64,000 nt of DNA from Mucilaginibacter sp. PPCGB 2223 (GCF_001705515.1 NZ_MDJS01000004.1:186001-250000), one strand, 5' to 3'; positions 35,649 through 44,924 are shown, numbered from the stretch's first letter. A program made the numbers and translations. Notes: generated by a model from the letters alone, not told the origin.

Positions 35649-36965
35649 TTACACTTTTTTAGCTTCGCCTTGCTTTTTACCTTTACCTCGTCTGTCGGTC
35701 CGGCCAAAACCGCGGCCACGACGATTGCCACCACCGCCTTGCTTATTGCCTTGTTTATTACCATTACCTTGCTTTGCCGTTTGCTGGGCCAATGCCAGGG
35801 CCGCTCTTTCGGTAAAGCTTAACTGCTTCATCGGGAAAGGGTGTTCATCAACAACCGGGATGGTTTTGGCGATCAGCTTATGGATATCTTTGAGAAACTC
35901 CTTCTCTTCCTCTCCATCGCAAAAGCTAAACGCTATGCCACTTGCCCCTGCCCTGCCGGTACGGCCGATGCGGTGCACATAGGTTTCGGGAATGTTGGGT
36001 ATCTCGTAATTGATCACGTGCGTCAGGTCGTCGATATCGATACCCCTTGCGGCAATATCTGTAGCCACCAGTACTCGCGTACTGCGGCTTTTGAAATTGC
36101 TCAATGCACGCTGCCTCGCGTTCTGCGATTTATTGCCATGGATGGCTTCGGCGGTGATGCCGGCCTTTACCAGGTCCTTCACTACCTTATCGGCGCCATG
36201 TTTGGTACGGGTAAACACCAGTACGGTCTCAATGGATTTATCCTTCAGTATATGGATCAGGAGGTGCTTCTTATCGTTTTTATCGACAAAGTATACCGAC
36301 TGCTGAATGGTATCCGCCGTTGATGATACCGGTGCAACCTCAACTTTTTCGGGTTTATACAAAATGCTGTTGGCCAGTTCCTGTATTTCTTTAGGCATGG
36401 TTGCCGAGAAGAGCAGCGTCTGCCTTTTTTGCGGTACTTTGGCGATCACCTTTTTTACATCGTGCACAAAGCCCATATCCAGCATCCGGTCGGCTTCGTC
36501 GAGCACCAGTATCTTTACATGGTCGAGGTGCACAAAACGCTGGTTCACCAGGTCGAGCAAACGGCCGGGGGTTGCTACTAAAATATCTACGCCTTTTTTC
36601 AGCGCATCAACCTGCGGGTTTTGCGATACGCCGCCGAAGATAACCAGGTGTTTTAAACCGGTGTATTTACCGTAAGCGGCAAAGCTTTCATCGATCTGTA
36701 TGGCCAGTTCACGCGTAGGCGTCAATATCAGGGCCTTGATGGTTTTTTGCTCTTTATGCTGCAGCCTGTCCTGGTAAAGAAGCTGCAAAATAGGTATGGC
36801 GAAAGCGGCTGTTTTACCGGTGCCTGTTTGGGCGCAACCCAGCACATCCTTACGGTTTAGGGTAATAGGTATGGTTTGAGCCTGTATAGGCGTAGGCGTA
36901 GTATATCCCTCATTCTTTAAGGCCTTGAGGATAGGCTCAATTAGTTTTAAATTTTCGAATGACAT
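35649..36965 (-). CDS. rhlE: DEAD-box RNA helicase, RhlE type
   Basis: 438 residues. Motifs in order: Q motif (TPTPIQAQTIP), I (AQTGTGKT), Ia (PTRELAIQ), II (VLDEADRMLD), III (SAT), V (ARGIDI), VI (HRIGRTGRAG). A basic Gly/Arg-rich tail (KQGGGGNRRGRGFGRTDRRGKGK) follows, typical of Bacteroidota RhlE-like proteins. Remodels RNA or ribosome precursors; often cold-induced. An exact -7 box lies about 95 nt upstream, giving an 80-90 nt leader. Confidence 0.95.
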   Translation of the reverse strand: MSFENLKLIEPILKALKNEGYTTPTPIQAQTIPITLNRKDVLGCAQTGTGKTAAFAIPILQLLYQDRLQHKEQKTIKALILTPTRELAIQIDESFAAYGKYTGLKHLVIFGGVSQNPQVDALKKGVDILVATPGRLLDLVNQRFVHLDHVKILVLDEADRMLDMGFVHDVKKVIAKVPQKRQTLLFSATMPKEIQELANSILYKPEKVEVAPVSSTADTIQQSVYFVDKNDKKHLLIHILKDKSIETVLVFTRTKHGADKVVKDLVKAGITAEAIHGNKSQNARQRALSNFKSRSTRVLVATDIAARGIDIDDLTHVINYEIPNIPETYVHRIGRTGRAGASGIAFSFCDGEEEKEFLKDIHKLIAKTIPVVDEHPFPMKQLSFTERAALALAQQTAKQGNGNKQGNKQGGGGNRRGRGFGRTDRRGKGKKQGEAKKV

Positions 36966-37058
36966 GTACTATATATAATATGTTAACCCGCAGAAACAAG
37001 CGGTATTTTGAAGAGTTTAAATGATCAGCGACCGGGAGACCTTACGGGTATTGTGCCG

Positions 37059-37066
37059 CAAAGATA
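37059..37066 (-). promoter_or_regulatory. -7 promoter box of rhlE
   Basis: TATCTTTG on the minus strand, matching TAnnTTTG. It implies a leader of about 85 nt before the ATG at 36965. Confidence 0.55.
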
Positions 37067-37130
37067 CGGTTTTATTGTGAGAAAGCATTTGGAATGCGAA
37101 TGCTATTCTCACTGAACCGACGACGGTCAA

Positions 37131-37157
37131 CAAAAAAGCCCGGCAGTACCGGGCTTC
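37131..37157 (-). terminator. terminator of the lipoprotein gene
   Basis: AAGCCCGG, a short AGTA-type loop and CCGGGCTT, then T6 on the minus strand. Confidence 0.85.
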
Positions 37158-37177
37158 AATTCATCATTGCGATCATC

Positions 37178-37573
37178 TCACGACGATGGTATCAATACAA
37201 TTTTCACCCCCAAACTACCCGGCGGCGTAATGGTCGATGTACCATTCGCGGCCTGGATATCGATCTCGAGGCTGCCTACATTATGGCTGTAACTGTAAGC
37301 GATGCCGTTATAAACTTCGGCGATCTGCTCGTAGGTCGAACCATCAAAAGTAATGTAAACCAAAATCCCGTCGTAATGGTTAGAATAGCTGTCCAGCTGC
37401 GGCACGTTCAAAATGACGGAATAGGTTTTACCACCGTCAGATGTCGACCATTTGCTGCTGCTTACATTGGCAAAAACGGTTTGGTTAGGCACAACGGTGT
37501 TGTTTTGGGTTTTGGTACACGATGCCGCCATGAACAGTAATGGCAGCAATAATAAAGTTAAGTAGCGTTTCAT
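37178..37573 (-). CDS. predicted lipoprotein, unknown
   Basis: 131 residues with a signal peptide and lipobox (LLFMAASC; Cys about 19), then a beta-rich domain (WSTSDGGKTYSVILNVPQL, SYSHNVGSLEIDIQAAN, GVKIVLIPS). No named family recognised. It sits between rhlE and clpC on the same strand with its own terminator, so it is monocistronic. Membrane-anchored after lspA processing. Confidence 0.75.
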   Translation of the reverse strand: MKRYLTLLLLPLLFMAASCTKTQNNTVVPNQTVFANVSSSKWSTSDGGKTYSVILNVPQLDSYSNHYDGILVYITFDGSTYEQIAEVYNGIAYSYSHNVGSLEIDIQAANGTSTITPPGSLGVKIVLIPSS

Positions 37574-37662
37574 ATGTATAAGTACAAAAGATGTGAGCGT
37601 CTTGTTTTATCGGCGCTTCTACCTTTTTTGACGCTAATTTTTGGGAAAGGTTGCATGGCTGC

Positions 37663-37693
37663 ACAAAAAAAGCCCGGCTATTGGCCGGGCTTT
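37663..37693 (-). terminator. terminator of clpC
   Basis: AGCCCGGC and GCCGGGCT arms around TATTG, with a T7 run on the minus strand. Confidence 0.85.
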
Positions 37694-37717
37694 GCTATTT
37701 TATCCAACGAGAAGGGT

Positions 37718-40288
37718 TTAGTCCTTTTTCTCTTCTTCTTTCTTTTCCTCTTTCGGCTCGCCTTTACCTTTTTTCAACTCGATGTTTGACGAATGTTTGC
37801 CTACAACTTTGATCTCTTCAGTCTCTTTGTCGTAGTCAACTTCCATTACGTCGCCTTCAACCAACTCGCCTTTCAGTATCTCTTCGGCAATCGGGTCTTC
37901 CAGGTATTTCTGGATGGCGCGTTTCAGCGGACGGGCGCCAAACTGCGAGTCGTAACCTTTTTCGGCGATCACCTCTTTGGCGGCATCGGTCAGCTCGATC
38001 TTGAAGCCTAAGCTGTGAACACGGCCGAACAACGAGGCCAGCTCAATATCGATGATCTTGAATATCTCTTCTTTACCTAACGAGTTGAATACGATCACAT
38101 CGTCGATACGGTTCAGGAACTCAGGAGCGAAAGCGCGTTTCAAAGCGTTCTCGATCACACCGCGTGAGTGCGCGTCGGCCTGGTTGGTTTTAGCCGATGT
38201 GGTAAAACCAACACCTTGTCCAAAATCCTTCAACTGGCGTGCGCCGATGTTCGAGGTCATGATGATGATCGTATTTCTGAAATCAACCTTCCGGCCCAGC
38301 GAATCGGTTAACTGGCCTTCATCAAGTACCTGTAATAGAATATTGAACACATCCGGGTGTGCTTTTTCGATCTCGTCCAGCAGCACTACCGAGTATGGTT
38401 TACGGCGTACCCTTTCAGTCAGCTGGCCGCCTTCTTCGTAGCCCACGTAGCCCGGAGGCGCGCCTACCAAACGCGATACCGCGAATTTTTCCATGTATTC
38501 GCTCATGTCTATCTGGATCAGGGCATCCTGCGTATCAAACATAAAGCGGGCAAGTTCTTTAGCCAGCTCGGTTTTACCCACCCCGGTCGGACCGAGGAAG
38601 ATGAACGACCCGATCGGTTTTTTCGGATCTTTCAACCCGGCACGGGTACGTTGTATAGCTTTAGTGAGTTTCTTGATGGCTGCATCCTGGCCGATGATCT
38701 TGCTGCTCACGGTTTCGCTCATGTTCAGCAACTTGGCGCTGTCGGCCTGGCCAACGCGCTGTACCGGTATACCGGTCATCATCGATACTACTTCGGCAAC
38801 ATTATCTTCGGTAACGGTATAACGTTTTGATTTGGTTTCGGCTTCCCAGATGGCTTTAGCCTGCTCCAGTTCCTCAAGCAAATGCTTTTCGGTATCGCGC
38901 AGTTTGGCGGCCTCTTCGTATTTTTGGCTGCGAACAACCTTGTTTTTCTCTATCTTGATCTGTTCGATCTTAGCCTCAACATCCAGTATATTTTGCGGTA
39001 CATGGATATTGGTTAAGTGAACGCGCGAACCCGATTCGTCCAGCGCATCGATCGCTTTATCCGGTAAAAACCTGTCGGTAATATAACGGGCGGTCAGGTT
39101 AACGCAAGCCAGAATAGCTTCGGGAGTATAGGTTACACCATGGTGCTCTTCGTATTTGTCTTTAATGCGGCTCAATATCTCCACCGTTTCATCAGGTGTA
39201 GCCGGTTCAACCATTACCTTTTGGAAACGGCGATCCAGAGCGCCGTCTTTCTCGATATACTGACGGTATTCATCTAAAGTAGTTGCGCCAATACATTGTA
39301 TCTCGCCACGGGCCAAAGCAGGTTTAAACATGTTCGATGCATCCAGCGAACCCGACGCACCGCCCGCACCCACAATGGTATGGATCTCGTCGATGAATAA
39401 GATCACATCCGGCGATTTTTCCAGCTCGTTCATCACGGCTTTCATCCGCTCCTCAAACTGCCCGCGGTATTTGGTACCTGCCACCAGCGAAGCCAGATCC
39501 AAAGTAACCACACGTTTGTTAAACAACACGCGCGATACCTTGCGCTGCACAATGCGCAATGCCAGGCCCTCGGCAATGGCGCTTTTACCAACGCCCGGCT
39601 CACCTATCAGGATAGGGTTGTTCTTTTTACGACGTGATAAGATCTGCGATACACGCTCAATTTCTTTTTCACGACCAACGATCGGGTCAAGCCTGCCGTC
39701 TTCGGCAGCCTTGGTCAGGTCGCGGCCAAAGTTATCCAGCACAGGGGTCTTCGATTTAATATCCGACACCTTTTTAGGCTGGCTGAATGATTCTTCCTCG
39801 CGGAAATCATCGTCGCCTCCTGTCGATGAGCCCGGCATTTCGTCGGTCACATCATTTTTATGCGTTTCAACTTCACCCTTAAACAATTCGTAATTCACGT
39901 TAAACTGCATCAGTATCTGTGATGCGATGTTGTCCTCATCGCGCAAAATCGACAGCAGCAAATGCTCTGTACCGATCACATCGCTTTTAAATATCTTGGC
40001 TTCCAGGTAAGTTATCTTCAAAACCTTTTCGGCCTGTTTGGTTAACGGGATGCTGCCGATATTTACGTTCGTACCCGATGTACCTTTCACAGCATCCTCG
40101 ATAGCACGGCGTAAGCGGGCGGTATCCACGTTTAAGCTTTTTAACAATTTAATGGCTACTCCGTCCCCATCGCGGATAAGCCCTAATAAAAGATGTTCGG
40201 TCCCGATATAGTCGTGCCCAAGGCGCAGGGCCTCCTCTCTGCTATACGAGATCACATCTTTAACGCGGGGCGAAAATTTAGCTTCCAT
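37718..40288 (-). CDS. clpC: ClpC-type AAA+ unfoldase of the Clp protease
   Basis: 856 residues. Two N-terminal Clp-N repeats (starting EAKFSPRVKDVI), AAA1 with Walker A GEPGVGKSA and Walker B VILFIDEIHT, a UVR/M region (KYEEAAKLRDTEKHLLEEL), AAA2 with GPTGVGKTELAKELA, and a lysine/glutamate-rich tail. Unfolds substrates for ClpP. No mcsA/mcsB/ctsR neighbours. Long upstream gap of about 460 bases. Confidence 0.96.
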   Translation of the reverse strand: MEAKFSPRVKDVISYSREEALRLGHDYIGTEHLLLGLIRDGDGVAIKLLKSLNVDTARLRRAIEDAVKGTSGTNVNIGSIPLTKQAEKVLKITYLEAKIFKSDVIGTEHLLLSILRDEDNIASQILMQFNVNYELFKGEVETHKNDVTDEMPGSSTGGDDDFREEESFSQPKKVSDIKSKTPVLDNFGRDLTKAAEDGRLDPIVGREKEIERVSQILSRRKKNNPILIGEPGVGKSAIAEGLALRIVQRKVSRVLFNKRVVTLDLASLVAGTKYRGQFEERMKAVMNELEKSPDVILFIDEIHTIVGAGGASGSLDASNMFKPALARGEIQCIGATTLDEYRQYIEKDGALDRRFQKVMVEPATPDETVEILSRIKDKYEEHHGVTYTPEAILACVNLTARYITDRFLPDKAIDALDESGSRVHLTNIHVPQNILDVEAKIEQIKIEKNKVVRSQKYEEAAKLRDTEKHLLEELEQAKAIWEAETKSKRYTVTEDNVAEVVSMMTGIPVQRVGQADSAKLLNMSETVSSKIIGQDAAIKKLTKAIQRTRAGLKDPKKPIGSFIFLGPTGVGKTELAKELARFMFDTQDALIQIDMSEYMEKFAVSRLVGAPPGYVGYEEGGQLTERVRRKPYSVVLLDEIEKAHPDVFNILLQVLDEGQLTDSLGRKVDFRNTIIIMTSNIGARQLKDFGQGVGFTTSAKTNQADAHSRGVIENALKRAFAPEFLNRIDDVIVFNSLGKEEIFKIIDIELASLFGRVHSLGFKIELTDAAKEVIAEKGYDSQFGARPLKRAIQKYLEDPIAEEILKGELVEGDVMEVDYDKETEEIKVVGKHSSNIELKKGKGEPKEEKKEEEKKD

Positions 40289-40750
40289 ATATATCCTTTC
40301 AAATAATTTTGAAACGCTCTAATCTAATAATTTGTTACTATTAAACGAACGCTTATTCACTAACATATCAACAATATTGCCAACCTTTTACCAATTCCCC
40401 AAAACCAGACATTATGATGATATAACCTTAATTTGCCCTTAAATTAACAATTATTTTCGCAATATCCCTGGCTTCCCTTTACCGGTCACCTGCTTTGTTT
40501 TCAGGTAATTATTCCCTGTTACAACAATAATTAACGTAAAAAGTGCTTTAACAGTTTAATTATTTAACACCCTGCTGTAAATAAGTCACCGCCACTGCCA
40601 TTAAGGCATACGACGCAATTAACACAAAGGTTGTATCAGTTAAGTGCAATACTAATTTATTTGTGTAATAAATTATATGCCCGGGCAAAATTTTGACCAT
40701 TTATTTATAAACAAATTTTCCACGGCGGAATAGGCGGTGTGCGGATTGCG
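40289..40750. other. 460-base gap upstream of clpC, nothing recognised
   Basis: AT-rich, no open frame, RNA gene or repeat family seen. It must contain the clpC promoter. No CtsR- or HrcA-type operator is visible. Confidence 0.5.
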
Positions 40751-41124
40751 TTATCCTGAACGCCTTCGCTCATTTTCAACCAACTTAGCCAAGTCGTCTT
40801 GATTGAGCGTAAGTCCGTAATAATAGTTCTGAATAAATCTAAAATTAGTAATATCAGCTCCAGTAAATAACGCACTTTCAACTAAACATCTCGTCATGGT
40901 TGCGTTAGTTAGGTTGGCGTTTCTAAGGTCTATCTCCTTTAAATTGCAATCTGCAAACGTTGCGCCTGTAAAGTCCGTATTACTGCAATCCACATATAAA
41001 AAGCAATGTTCAAAAACAGCATCACTGAAGTTTTGGTTTGAAAACCCTTTTTCATCTTCAAAATCCAGGCCCTCAAAGTGTCGCTGTCCACTTTGTACAC
41101 CTGCAAAAATTCTTCTGCTGTCAT
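40751..41124 (-). pseudogene. frameshifted pentapeptide-repeat protein
   Basis: The ATG at 41124 opens MTAEEFLQVYKVDSD, then reads into an unrelated frame. In the other frame the sequence runs SGQRHFEGLDFEDEKG, then DAVFEHCFLYVDCSNTDFTG and ATFADCNLKEIDLRNANLTN: a pentapeptide-repeat protein. A one-base loss in the A-run at 41092-41094 (AAAA to AAA) would join them, giving the common start MTAEEFLQxYKSGQRHF. The piece from 40993 down is open. Pentapeptide proteins form beta-helices. A sequencing error cannot be excluded. Confidence 0.8.
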
Positions 41125-41243
41125 GAGTACTTTTCGATGGTTATTTAAACATACAAAAAGAGTTATACCTTTTTCTAAATTCCTTAAGCCGGGTATCCCC
41201 CTCCAGTCAGGGTTCTCTGGGCGTTGCCTTCGGCCCAGGCTTT

Positions 41244-41330
41244 CCGCTCATACTACACAGGCATTAGCCACGGCCTGCCCTGAGTCCACCGCAAAGGCCG
41301 GTATCTGCTGCAATCCTTAACGCGGATACC
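41244..41330 (-). repeat. dispersed GC-rich intergenic element, copy 2 (inverted)
   Basis: Reverse complement shares GCGTTA, GATACCGGC, GGCCGTGGCTAATGCC and AGTATGAGCGG blocks with 8256-8362. Sequence beyond it (CCAGGCTTTCC side) also shows weak similarity to 8362-8392. About 33 kb apart and inverted. Confidence 0.7.
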
Positions 41331-41351
41331 ATCCCCAAACCCAGCTGCACG

Positions 41352-41452
41352 TTTTGAATTTTAACTTTTGAATTTTGAAAGGCACATGGGTATTTATGGG
41401 TATTTTTACAAAACTCTTTCCATTCAATCATTCAAAACTCAATCATTCAATC
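41352..41452. repeat. inverted word-repeat (TTTTGAAT / ATTCAAAA) with embedded ATGGGTAT block
   Basis: Left words TTTTGAATTTT repeat to 41379; right words ATTCAATCATTCAAAACTC from 41422. Between them, 41383-41409 matches the reverse complement of 8590-8616 at 26 of 27 bases. Confidence 0.7.
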
Positions 41453-41576
41453 CTTAAAAACAGAGGAGGGGGAAATTGTAAGAATTATTTCGATGCCGTT
41501 TCTGCTTTAGCTTCGCGCTTCCGCTTTTAACAAATAACAATAAATATACGAATTATTTCGCAAAAAGCTGTTAGCC

Positions 41577-42362
41577 TTACGAATACGGAATAATCAGGTC
41601 AATCCGTGTACCTTTACCTTTTCCCGAGTCGATCACTACTTCGCCCCCAACTATAGCTGCTCTTTTTAGAATGTTATGCAGGCCCATGCCCACATTTCCG
41701 GACGGTAAATTATCCATATCAAACCCAACCCCGTTATCTCCGATCCGCAACTGCAGTTTTTCTTCCTTGCGATCCAGTTTAACCACGATGCGGGTGGCTT
41801 TTGCATGTTTGATGATATTGTTCAGTATCTCCTGCAAAATCCGAAATACAATCAGATCTATATTCGGGTTATTTTCCGTAGGCATCTCGCATTCCTGGCT
41901 GTAAATAATTTCGTATTGCCCCGTTCGCTCCAGCCAGCTCACCTGGTAGCGGATAGCCTCGGGCAAACCCAGCCCAACCAGTTGATCTCCCTGCAATAAT
42001 TTCCCCAACAGGCGCATTTCGTGAATCGATTTTGCAGTCAGGTCGATGGCAGCATTAATTTTGGGATGCGCTTTGTGCGATTCCTCCAGCTCGACAGAGT
42101 TTAACGTTAACGAAGTAAGGCTCAACAATTGCCCGATATTATCGTGCAGATCTGCACCGATGGTTTGCATGGTTTGCTCTTGGATCTCGAGCTGGGTTTT
42201 GGTAATTTCCTCTTCGAAAGTTAATTGCATCTGGGCTTTTTCTTCGATATGGCGCTTTTTGCGGCGATTATATATAAATATATAATTTACTGTAAAAACA
42301 GGCACTATAAGGAAGATTAAGGTTATAATTATTACGATATTTCTGATATCCTCGTTTGCCAT
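41577..42362 (-). CDS. membrane-bound sensor histidine kinase (LiaS/NarL type)
   Basis: 261 residues. One N-terminal membrane helix (IVIIITLIFLIVPVFTVNYIF), a HisKA_3-like dimerisation helix with the phosphorylated His in GADLHDNIGQLL, and an HATPase with N box EILNNIIKHA, G1 GDNGVGFD and G2 GMGLHNI. No periplasmic sensor domain is present. The ATG at 42362 is preferred to a TTG at 42389. Its first 31 bases overlap the upstream membrane gene, so they are translationally coupled. No response regulator adjacent. Confidence 0.92.
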   Translation of the reverse strand: MANEDIRNIVIIITLIFLIVPVFTVNYIFIYNRRKKRHIEEKAQMQLTFEEEITKTQLEIQEQTMQTIGADLHDNIGQLLSLTSLTLNSVELEESHKAHPKINAAIDLTAKSIHEMRLLGKLLQGDQLVGLGLPEAIRYQVSWLERTGQYEIIYSQECEMPTENNPNIDLIVFRILQEILNNIIKHAKATRIVVKLDRKEEKLQLRIGDNGVGFDMDNLPSGNVGMGLHNILKRAAIVGGEVVIDSGKGKGTRIDLIIPYS

Positions 42363-42985
42363 TTTGTAAAAAATGAATAACTCCAGCAACTATACAATAT
42401 GATATTAAGAGCTTTAAAAACAAAATAACTAAGGTGATGATTTGATGTTATCATTACAGAATACAACCTTTCATTAAATATATTACATACTGTGCTGCCA
42501 AAATAAAAGAACAAAACGCCCATCGTCCACCAAAACTCCGGCGAGTATTTCAAATTTAGATATTGATCGTCAGACAAGATCAGATAATAATAATACAAAC
42601 TATACAAAACAAACACAACCGACATCGTGGTAAATGTTAAAAAATTGTATTTGTAAAGTCCGTGGCTTATAAGATCGTATAAATATATGCATATAAAAAG
42701 AGCAGCTCCGGCAAGTACGGAGTTGCTCTTTTTGTATTTCCTGTATAAATTACCAAACATCAACAACGTGAAGCTCGCTTCAATGGGCAAAAATAAATTG
42801 TAAACCCAATGGTTATTATGATAAGTTTTAGCCGCATAAATCCCGGCCACTTCTGTTATGCATGTAATCAGCAAAAACAGGATCATGCTTTTCCAAATAA
42901 TATTTGAATCTTTTTTCAAGCATATTATTGCAATCAAAAAGCAAACAAATTCAGCAAACGTATTGGGCGTTATGTATGATAACAT
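42332..42985 (-). CDS. polytopic membrane protein coupled to the histidine kinase
   Basis: 217 residues with about six hydrophobic helices (AEFVCFLIAIICL, ILFLLITCITEVAGIY, FTLLMFGNLY, LFICIYLYDLI and others). No family recognised. It ends inside the kinase gene, which suggests it works with it, perhaps as the sensing partner of a kinase that lacks a sensor domain. That is inference. Confidence 0.7.
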   Translation of the reverse strand: MLSYITPNTFAEFVCFLIAIICLKKDSNIIWKSMILFLLITCITEVAGIYAAKTYHNNHWVYNLFLPIEASFTLLMFGNLYRKYKKSNSVLAGAALFICIYLYDLISHGLYKYNFLTFTTMSVVFVLYSLYYYYLILSDDQYLNLKYSPEFWWTMGVLFFYFGSTVCNIFNERLYSVMITSNHHLSYFVFKALNIILYSCWSYSFFTKWQTRISEIS

Positions 42986-42997
42986 TGGATATAATTA

Positions 42998-44017
42998 TTA
43001 TGGAAGAGTAATATTAATATATAGTGGTGATGACGTATCGCAATGGTCGGGGCATAATTCTCCTTCGTCCACTCCATCAGTATCAATAAAAGCACGGAGT
43101 TGTTTATCTGATAGCTGCGCGTTGGTTTTTGCATCCAGCTTACTTCTAATTCTACTGATGAGAGGAGCATATACAGTTTGCGGCTTGATTTTCGTTGGAG
43201 CAAATCTGCCGGCCGGTGTAACGCCGCCGGTGTTAAAAACATCTTGCTCATACCTTGTGGTTCCTGCAATTACGGTTTTGGTATTTTCCAAAACAAAAGC
43301 ATCCTTGTCTCTATAATCTGGGTTTAGATCATCCTGGGTGCGCCTCGCAAAATACACCCTGACGCCGGTATATTTAACATCATATAGGTTTTTGAGAACG
43401 TCTAATGAGAACCATTCAGAGGATGAGTTAAATTGGTATTTACCAAAATTTCCAACCATCTCTTGTGCATATTTCCTGGTTATCTGGTTAGGGCCGGGTT
43501 GGTAGTACGCGTCATCCATGCACAAGCAAGGGCATGGCGGCGGCGGACCTAATGTTGGGCATACCGTGAATAACAGTGCTCCGTCTGAACCAGTTTTTAC
43601 ATTGCTGATTTTCCCTTTGTTCGAAGGCACAAGGGACTGATCGTGGTCAAAATAATCTTTGTGGTAAATAGCTCCATTAGCATCAAGTCCGTTAGTGTAG
43701 GTTGAGACCAAAATAACTGTGTTTTGACCTCTATTGGCGTCGTAACCAAAATATAACCTTATCCCATCCGGCTTATTTACCCTTGTTTTTTCTGATTCTA
43801 ACAATGCTTTTATATCACCTATTGTACCCATATCAAACCAAACAGTGGTGGGCGTTGGTGCCCCGTGATTATTTTGTTTAAAATCATTCACCATCTTTAT
43901 GGCTTCACTTTGAGTATAACCGTTTAAACACCAAAGCGGTGGCGTCGTAGGGGTGGTTTGCGCGTATCCGGACATGGCAAAACACACAAGGAAAATCCTA
44001 AATACTAACTTTTTCAT
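42998..44017 (-). CDS. secreted protein with two repeat domains, unknown
   Basis: 339 residues. Signal peptide to about residue 19 (GYAQ). Two related domains: about 33-110 (EAIKMVNDFKQNN ... IRLYFGYDANRGQNTVILV) and about 190-260 (YAQEMVGNFGKYQ ... VRVYFARRTQDD ... AFVLENTK). The linker is proline/cysteine rich (PPPPCPCLCMDD) and the C-terminus has CPDHCD. This internal duplication is visible by eye. It lies 12 nt upstream of the membrane gene on the same strand, so the three genes may be one operon. No family recognised. Confidence 0.7.
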   Translation of the reverse strand: MKKLVFRIFLVCFAMSGYAQTTPTTPPLWCLNGYTQSEAIKMVNDFKQNNHGAPTPTTVWFDMGTIGDIKALLESEKTRVNKPDGIRLYFGYDANRGQNTVILVSTYTNGLDANGAIYHKDYFDHDQSLVPSNKGKISNVKTGSDGALLFTVCPTLGPPPPCPCLCMDDAYYQPGPNQITRKYAQEMVGNFGKYQFNSSSEWFSLDVLKNLYDVKYTGVRVYFARRTQDDLNPDYRDKDAFVLENTKTVIAGTTRYEQDVFNTGGVTPAGRFAPTKIKPQTVYAPLISRIRSKLDAKTNAQLSDKQLRAFIDTDGVDEGELCPDHCDTSSPLYINITLP

Positions 44018-44245
44018 AACATTAGGGGTTTAAGTGTGAAAATAATAAATTAATTCAATATTCAAATATCATTCATTAATATTCACAAAATCAGCGTATT
44101 TACACCCGTTAACACACCGTAAAAACACCTTATTAAAAAAGGCAATAACAAGGTAATATATCTCTGCCCAAGCCCCGAAGTTTAATCTATTAAAACCCGG
44201 GAAAGCCGAAAACGGATTGAGAGTAGGCAATAAAGTTTAAAAATC

Positions 44246-44770
44246 ATGTCTTACCAAAACCAAGTTTTAGGAACGATCATTTCGTCAGTGTTAAACTATG
44301 ATCAATTATGCAAGGTGATGCAGGAAAACCCCGCAATTGACAATCAAAACTCATCTTATGTACCCTGCGATGGGCGCAACATTGAACACTCAAAACTTTC
44401 AGAACTGACCGGAACCCTAACAGTACCCGATCTGAGGGGGCGTTTTTTAAGGGGATTAAATACCATTTACAGCCCTGGCCAGCCCGCATTGGTAATAACC
44501 AGCGCTGATGAAGATGACCCCAACAGTAACAGAAAAGCTGGCGATTACCAGGCCGATATGTTAAAACTTCACCCGCATACTGCCAGCGGCCATATAAACG
44601 GTTCTGTTTGTGGTTCGAATGGCACGCATGATGTCGACGGCGGCGATGAAAAATGGAACTGCGATCCGAATTTTGGCGATCATAACGTTGTAGTATCTGT
44701 ACAGCCTTTTGGCGGCTCTGAAACCCGTCCAAAAAACGTATCTGTATACTTCTATATCAAAATAAATTAA
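44246..44770 (+). CDS. phage-tail-collar-like protein
   Basis: 174 residues, no signal peptide. VPCDGRNIEHSKLSEL and VPDLRGRFLRGLN match the tail collar (microcyle) domain used by phage and similar trimeric tail tips; the C-terminus is beta-rich. Encoded divergently from the repeat-domain gene, with its own terminator. No other phage gene is nearby, so it is an isolated domain gene, perhaps domesticated. Function unknown. Confidence 0.75.
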   Translation: MSYQNQVLGTIISSVLNYDQLCKVMQENPAIDNQNSSYVPCDGRNIEHSKLSELTGTLTVPDLRGRFLRGLNTIYSPGQPALVITSADEDDPNSNRKAGDYQADMLKLHPHTASGHINGSVCGSNGTHDVDGGDEKWNCDPNFGDHNVVVSVQPFGGSETRPKNVSVYFYIKIN

Positions 44771-44790
44771 TCATCTCGTTTTATCAGTCT

Positions 44791-44827
44791 AAAAAGCCTG
44801 CTCATTCCCTTTCGCAGGCTTTTTTAA
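44791..44827 (+). terminator. terminator of the collar gene
   Basis: AAGCCTGC and GCAGGCTT arms around TCATTCCCTTTC, then a T6 run. Confidence 0.85.
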
Positions 44828-44924
44828 TTTGAGGCTGTGTGTATTCTTGCTCAAAACTATTTCCAGCTCTCTCTTTACCACATCCCCATCCTTTCCTATC
44901 TTTACCGCCTCACATTGATAAACT

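Larger units (their letters stand above)
41125..41576. other. 450-base gap carrying repeats
   Basis: Contains the second copy of the GC-rich dispersed element, the 27-bp ATACCCAT-type match and a TTTTGAAT/ATTCAAAA word pair (all listed). No coding frame is credible. Confidence 0.7.

Noticed and set aside
44246..44770. Prophage
   Set aside because: Only one collar-domain gene; no integrase, terminase, portal or capsid in the neighbourhood.
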